Of a stretch of DNA of 57,993 bases, positions 53,983-57,993 are shown in pieces. Below the pieces are notes generated by a model. The model ran no database searches, was not told the DNA's origin, and was given only the letters and a program-made list of their open reading frames with translations. The stretch comes from Aureococcus anophagefferens (taxonomy: Eukaryota > Sar > Pelagophyceae > Pelagomonadales > Pelagomonadaceae). Numbering within the stretch: the first letter of the stretch is position 1; every line of letters starts with the position of its first letter. The stretch is taken from the NCBI RefSeq assembly GCF_000186865.1, contig NW_008705564.1, positions 2,659,024 through 2,717,016 on the forward strand, given 5' to 3'. The translations under genes were made by a program, and so were the position numbers.

Positions 53983-55290
53983 ATGAGCAAATCGTCCGTC
54001 GTCGTCGGCGGCGGCTTCGTGGGCCTGAGCTGCGCGCTCCACCTGCAGCGCATCGGCCGGCGCGTGACGCTCCTGGACCGATTCGGCGTCGGCCACGCCA
54101 GCGCCGCGTCCTTTGGCAACGCGGGCACGATGGCCCGCTACGCCAACGTGCCGACGAACAGCCCCGGCCTGCTGAGACGGTTGCCGGGCCTCCTCAGCGA
54201 CGGCGACGGCCCGCTGTCCGTGGCCTGGGGCGCGCATCTCGCGAAGATGGCGCCGTGGAGCCTTCTCTTCGCCGCGCACTGCGCGCGGCCCGCCGTCGAC
54301 CACAGTGCCGAAGCCCTCGGCGCGCTCCTGTCGCGCGCCGAGGCGGGCTACGCGGGCGTCTGGGCCCAGGCGCGCGTCGACCCGGACGCGCACGCGCGCC
54401 GCGGCGGCTACCTGCTGCTGCAGCGCACGGGGGAGGCCATGCGCGACTCCGCGGGCGCCGCGGCGCTGCGGCGCGCGCACGTCGCGGACCTGAAGATGGC
54501 GCAGCTGTCCGCGGACGAGGTCGCGGCGCTCGAGCCGGGCGTGGCGGCGGCCGCGCGCGGCGGCGGCGCGTGGTACTTCGAGGACGGCTGGTTCCTCGAC
54601 GAGCCCGCGGCGCTGTTGCGGGCGCTCGCCGCGGGCTTCGCGGACAACGGCGGCGCGCTCGTCGAGGGCGACGCGACCGCGATCGACCAGGGCGCGGACG
54701 GCCGGCCGCGCGTGCGCTCGACGGGCGGCACGTTCCCGGCGGACGACGTCGTCGTCGCCGCGGGCGCCCACTCGGGCGCGCTGGCCGCGTCCGTCGGCGA
54801 TCGGTGCCCGCTGGACACGGAGCGGGGGTACCACGTCGCCTTCGAGCCCGGATCGGAAAATTCGCTGACGCGGGCCGTCTGCGATCCCGCGGCGGGCTTC
54901 ATCCTGTCGCCGATGCGCGGCGGCCTCCGCGCGGCGGGCAAGGTCGAGCTCGGCGGCCTCGACGCGCCGCCGGACCCGCGGCGCTGCGCGGCGCTCGAGC
55001 GCGGCGCGCGCTTCGTCGTCCCCGCGCTCGGCGGCCGCGACGCGGCGCGCGACTGGCTCGGCTTCCGGCCGACGATGCCCGACGCGCTCCCCGTCATCGG
55101 CAGGGCGCGGCGCGTGCCCGGCGTCATCTACGCCTTCGGCCACCAACATGTCGGCTGGACGCTGGGCGGCGTCACGGGCTTGCTCGTCGCCGAGCTCGCG
55201 GGCGGCGAACCGCCGTCCCTGGACCTGCGGCCCTACCGCCTCGACCGCTTCCGCCCCTACACCGTCGCCCGGCGCGTGCTCGGCTGGTAA
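53983..55290 (+). CDS. D-amino-acid dehydrogenase-like FAD oxidoreductase (DAO family)
   Basis: 435 aa, ATG at 53983 in an A-rich context. The FAD-binding motif VVVGGGFVGLSCALHLQRIGRRVTLLDR starts at residue 6, followed by SFGNAGTMARYANVP typical of DadA-type enzymes. DELRG-like GYHVAFEPG and C-terminal PTMPDALPVIGRARRVPGVIYAFGHQHVGWTLGGVTGLLVAELAGGEPP, the conserved DAO closing motif, are present. It probably oxidatively deaminates D-amino acids or related amines; bacterial-like layout suggests possible ancient transfer (inference). No peroxisomal tripeptide at the C-terminus (RVLGW). Confidence 0.9.
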   Translation: MSKSSVVVGGGFVGLSCALHLQRIGRRVTLLDRFGVGHASAASFGNAGTMARYANVPTNSPGLLRRLPGLLSDGDGPLSVAWGAHLAKMAPWSLLFAAHCARPAVDHSAEALGALLSRAEAGYAGVWAQARVDPDAHARRGGYLLLQRTGEAMRDSAGAAALRRAHVADLKMAQLSADEVAALEPGVAAAARGGGAWYFEDGWFLDEPAALLRALAAGFADNGGALVEGDATAIDQGADGRPRVRSTGGTFPADDVVVAAGAHSGALAASVGDRCPLDTERGYHVAFEPGSENSLTRAVCDPAAGFILSPMRGGLRAAGKVELGGLDAPPDPRRCAALERGARFVVPALGGRDAARDWLGFRPTMPDALPVIGRARRVPGVIYAFGHQHVGWTLGGVTGLLVAELAGGEPPSLDLRPYRLDRFRPYTVARRVLGW

Positions 55291-55293
55291 CGT

Positions 55294-56334
55294 TTAGCCC
55301 CGCTCGAAGGCGAGCACGACGTCGACGGCCGCGGCGACGTCCGCGACGACCGCGTCCGCGCCGCCGGTGTCGTCGCCCGGCCGCCACATGCCGCTCTCGA
55401 CGAGGATGGACGACCAGGGGTCGCCGGCGCGCTTCGCGCCCGCGATGTCCGTCAGCGGGTTGTCGCCGACCATGAAGACGCGGTCCAGCCCGCCGGCGCG
55501 CGCGCCGAGGACGGCCGCGACGTAGTCGTAGGAGACCGCGTGGGGCTTGCCGTAGTCGACCTTGGCCAGCGCCGAGCCCGCGAGCTCGGCGAAGGTCGCG
55601 TCGAGCGCCGTCAGGAAGGCGCCGGAGCCGAAGCGGGGCGCGGGGTGCTCCGCGGCGTAGAGAAAGTCCGCGCAGGAAGAATACAAGGGCACGTTTTGCG
55701 ACGCCGCGGGCGCCGCGCCGGCGCCGAGGTCGCCCGCCGGGACCCCGCCGCTCCGCAGGACGTCGCAGACGACCTGGAGCTCGCGGCCCCAGAGCAGCGG
55801 GTCCGTCATGGCGAGGACCGCGCCGAAGGGCCTCTCCAACCAGCCGTCCGGCGGCGGCGGCGCGCCCGCGACGGGCGGCGCGTCGGGGTAGAGCAGCGGG
55901 AAGGCGGCGTGGAAGGCCTCGACGGTCACGGCGCTGCGGAACCCGTAGGCCTCGGCGATCTCGCGGAGGTTGCCGTATTTCTTGCCGACCAGGAGCACGT
56001 TCTCGTCGCCGTGGTTCTCCGCGAGGGCCCGCATGGGCGTGTGGCTCTGGCAGACCTGCCAGGGCTCGACGGCGACGCCGAAGCGCTTCGCGAAGCCCGC
56101 GGCGCGCGCGCCCTCCTCCGTGCCGCCGCCGTTGGTCATGAAGAGGAAGGGGATCCCCGCGGCCTCGAGCGCTTTCAGCGCACCGGGCGCCGCGGGCACC
56201 GTCGCGCCGCCGCGCACCAGCACGCCGTCGACATCAAAGGCTACCGCGGACGACGAGGCCGCGCGGCGGCTGACCGACGAGGCCGCGCGGCGGGTGGTGG
56301 GCAGCCGGGCGAGGCGAGGGGCTGCTCGCATCAT
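55294..56334 (-). CDS. HAD-superfamily hydrolase, HDHD5/CECR5-like
   Basis: 346 aa; paired ATGs at 56334 and 56331. An Arg/Ala/Ser leader with a repeated RRAASS unit suggests mitochondrial targeting. HAD motif I is AFDVDGVLVRGG (DxDxV), motif II FLFMTNGGGTEEGARA (T-N-GGG as in CECR5), and SHTPMRAL follows. Motif III Lys is in VDYGKPH, and motif IV is VFMVGDNPLTDIAGAKRAG. CECR5 proteins are probable phosphatases of unknown substrate. Stop codons of this gene and the DAO gene are 3 bp apart. Confidence 0.88.
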   Translation of the reverse strand: MMRAAPRLARLPTTRRAASSVSRRAASSSAVAFDVDGVLVRGGATVPAAPGALKALEAAGIPFLFMTNGGGTEEGARAAGFAKRFGVAVEPWQVCQSHTPMRALAENHGDENVLLVGKKYGNLREIAEAYGFRSAVTVEAFHAAFPLLYPDAPPVAGAPPPPDGWLERPFGAVLAMTDPLLWGRELQVVCDVLRSGGVPAGDLGAGAAPAASQNVPLYSSCADFLYAAEHPAPRFGSGAFLTALDATFAELAGSALAKVDYGKPHAVSYDYVAAVLGARAGGLDRVFMVGDNPLTDIAGAKRAGDPWSSILVESGMWRPGDDTGGADAVVADVAAAVDVVLAFERG

Positions 56335-56465
56335 CGTCGAATCGCTGGGTAAACTTCGACTCATCGGATGTGTTGAGGAGGCGATGCAGCGGTCGACGAG
56401 TTGCTCAGGTTGGAGCTGTCGCGCCGCGTCCGTCGCCGTCGTCCCGTCGTCCGCGGCCTGGAGCC

Positions 56466-57422
56466 ATGTTCCCGGCCATGCCGCCCGGCTACCAGCCGCC
56501 GGAGCCGGCCGCGCCGGGGACCGGGGCGGTCGTGCTCGAGCCCGTGCCACCCTACCTCCACGGCGTGCCGCCGCCGGTGCTCCAGGCCATCCCGCGCGGC
56601 GCGGTGAGCAGGATGCCGCCACCGCCCATGCCCGCGCCGCGGCCCATGCCCATTCCCCCTGCATTCCCCCTGCAGCTGCCCATGCGCATGCCCGTGCAGC
56701 TGCCCATGCGCATGCCCGCGCCCATGCCGCTCGGGCCGATGCCGCCGCGGCCGATGGCGCCGATGGCGCCGATGGCGCCAATGGCTCCGATGCTCGCGCC
56801 GCGGCCGATGATGATGTACGCCGCGGCGCCGCCGCCGCGGGCCGCGCCGCCGCCGCCGCGGGCCGCGGCGCCGCCGCCCGCCGCCGCGCCCGCGTTTAGC
56901 AACGACGGCTCGTTCATGGAGGCCATGCGGGCGCCGCCGCCGCGGGCCGCCGCGGCGCCGCCCGCCGCCGCGCCCGCGTTTAGCAATGACGGCTCGTTCA
57001 TGGATGCCATGCGGCGCCTGCAGGCCGAGGCGTCCGCGCCCGCGCCCGCGCCCGCGGACGCCGCCGCCGAGGCGCCCGCGGCGGACGGCGCGAAGCGCGC
57101 CGCCGACGAGGCCCCCGCGGCCGCGCCCGGCGACGACGCGCCCGGCGACGACGCGCCGCCGGCGAAGCGGCGGAAGGCGACGCGCCTGCTCGCGGCGGCG
57201 GCCGAGCCGCTCCGCGACGACGGGCCGGCGCCCGCGCGCCTCGCCTACGAGACGCCCGACGGCGCGACGCGCGGCGAGGGCGCCGAGGCGACCGCGCTGG
57301 GCGCCGAGGCGCGCCGCGCCGCGCGGAGCCAGCTCGACGCGCAGCCCTTCGACGCCGTGGCCGCCGTGCAGCGCGCCGTCGACGCCGCGCGCCTCGTGAG
57401 CCGCCGCCTCGCGAGCGACTAA
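56466..57422 (+). CDS. Pro/Met-rich protein with NLS and 28-aa repeat
   Basis: 318 aa, ATG at 56466. Residues 1-120 are Pro/Met/Ala-rich with degenerate PMRMP and APMAPM repeats. Two near-identical 28-aa units follow (DNA spacing 84 bp), each ending AFSNDGSFM(E/D)AMR. Then an Ala/acidic stretch with PGDDAPGDDAPPAKRRKATR, a strong nuclear localisation signal. The C-terminal ~100 aa form Ala/Arg helices. Composition resembles low-complexity RNA-processing or transcription factors, but no domain can be named. The promoter lies between this gene and the HAD gene (131 bp). Confidence 0.72.
   Translation: MFPAMPPGYQPPEPAAPGTGAVVLEPVPPYLHGVPPPVLQAIPRGAVSRMPPPPMPAPRPMPIPPAFPLQLPMRMPVQLPMRMPAPMPLGPMPPRPMAPMAPMAPMAPMLAPRPMMMYAAAPPPRAAPPPPRAAAPPPAAAPAFSNDGSFMEAMRAPPPRAAAAPPAAAPAFSNDGSFMDAMRRLQAEASAPAPAPADAAAEAPAADGAKRAADEAPAAAPGDDAPGDDAPPAKRRKATRLLAAAAEPLRDDGPAPARLAYETPDGATRGEGAEATALGAEARRAARSQLDAQPFDAVAAVQRAVDAARLVSRRLASD
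56867..57012 (+). repeat. 84-bp tandem coding repeat
   Basis: Two units with the same spacing (TTTAGCAA at 56895 and 56979) encode PPxAAAPAFSNDGSFM(E/D)AMR. Differences are mostly silent or conservative, indicating recent unequal duplication. Confidence 0.75.
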
Positions 57423-57993
57423 GGGGCGAATTCTGTGTAATGATAACCACAGCTAAAGCTTCGCGCACGCAATAACTGTCCGTCTCGTTTTACGGGGAGG
57501 AGGGCTATGGAGAGCAATGAGATGCGGGAAAATATGCCATATTGGGCGGAGGTGCGGGGACTGGGCCAGGGAGGCCTTTGCCGCGCCTCGGTCGCGCGCC
57601 CCCTCGCAAAACCAGGCAACGGCGTCGACCGTGTCGTCGAAGTTGACGTTCGACGTGAATCGTGAGGGCAAAAGTGACGGTTGCGATGCGCCGCGGTGAG
57701 CTTGAGGCGACGTCGTCCCGTGCGTGCACGGACGTGCTGTTAGACTTGATGTACGTGGTCACATCGTGCGTGTTGTTTGACGTCGTGCGTGCGCTGCGGC
57801 GCCACACCGCCTGCGGTTTGAAGACCGCTGACGGCCGCGCACGAAGGCGCGGGTGTCGAGCCCCGCGGGCACCGCCTAGCTCGCCCCGCAGAGCCCGGAA
57901 CGAACGCCACACATCATCGTAGCCGCTCGCACTCGACGAACGATCGTTGAGGCTACGAGTTTCGTTCGTCTGTCCGCGCGCGCGGCGCGCCGG
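57423..57993. other. 571-bp lower-GC 3' flank, no gene supported
   Basis: After the TAA at 57420-57422 the sequence is less GC-rich. No ATG frame is convincing in either strand. Near the end CGTAGCC and GGCTACG (about 57918-57957) can pair around a GAACGATCGTTG palindrome. The window ends in alternating CG. Confidence 0.45.

Noticed and set aside
1..57993. tRNA, rRNA or spliceosomal snRNA genes
   Set aside because: I scanned intergenic stretches for cloverleaf-type pairs and known snRNA starts and found none; a covariance-model search would be decisive.

Overview
This 58 kb window is nuclear DNA of a eukaryote: very GC-rich, with densely packed genes on alternating strands. Eukaryote-only genes include UPF1, TSR2, two kinesins, EED, a TBC Rab-GAP and GATA/SET proteins. 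Thirteen introns can be read directly from the sequence, and every one is bounded by 7-9 bp target-site duplications. That is the hallmark of introner elements (intron-generating DNA transposons). Extreme GC plus introners with inverted termini fits the pelagophyte Aureococcus anophagefferens or a close relative. The species call is an inference; no marker gene is present.

Layout. 1-9.2 kb: end of a partial gene, a SPRY protein, a membrane protein, small unknowns, a METTL21-type methyltransferase, an RGG-tailed protein and a CobW/ZNG1-type metallochaperone. 9.4-14.6 kb: an ankyrin/coiled-coil/kinesin-14 gene with three introners. 14.6-27.6 kb: an EED (PRC2) homologue, a double GATA-finger protein, a SET protein, an AlkB-like dioxygenase, a TPT/EamA-type transporter and a divergent glycosyltransferase pair. 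27.6-35 kb: unknowns, a DOT1-like methyltransferase, alpha-galactosidase, a Sel1-repeat protein and a TBC protein. 35-39 kb: a SANT-WW gene model that shares an identical 422-bp tail with the neighbouring DnaJ gene; an assembly gap adjoins one copy. 39-46 kb: TSR2, UPF1, a second kinesin. 46-57.4 kb: ankyrin proteins, a new-looking Cys-rich family, an ACBP-dienoyl-CoA reductase fusion, a hydroxyisobutyrate/glyoxylate reductase, a D-amino-acid oxidase-family enzyme, an HDHD5-type HAD protein and a Pro-rich nuclear-type protein.

Genes are monocistronic and mostly arranged head-to-head (shared promoters of about 20-260 bp) or tail-to-tail. Several tail-to-tail pairs have stop codons 1-8 bp apart or physically overlapping. 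A GGCAGCC(C)-type motif recurs in the short divergent promoters. The most interesting system is the introner population: two related long subfamilies, a short family with subterminal inverted repeats, and one orphan. In 9 of 13 cases the donor co-opted from host DNA is GC rather than GT.

Four genes carry apparent frameshifts at homopolymers or tandem duplications, and two N gaps are present. Some of the gene breaks are therefore probably assembly errors.
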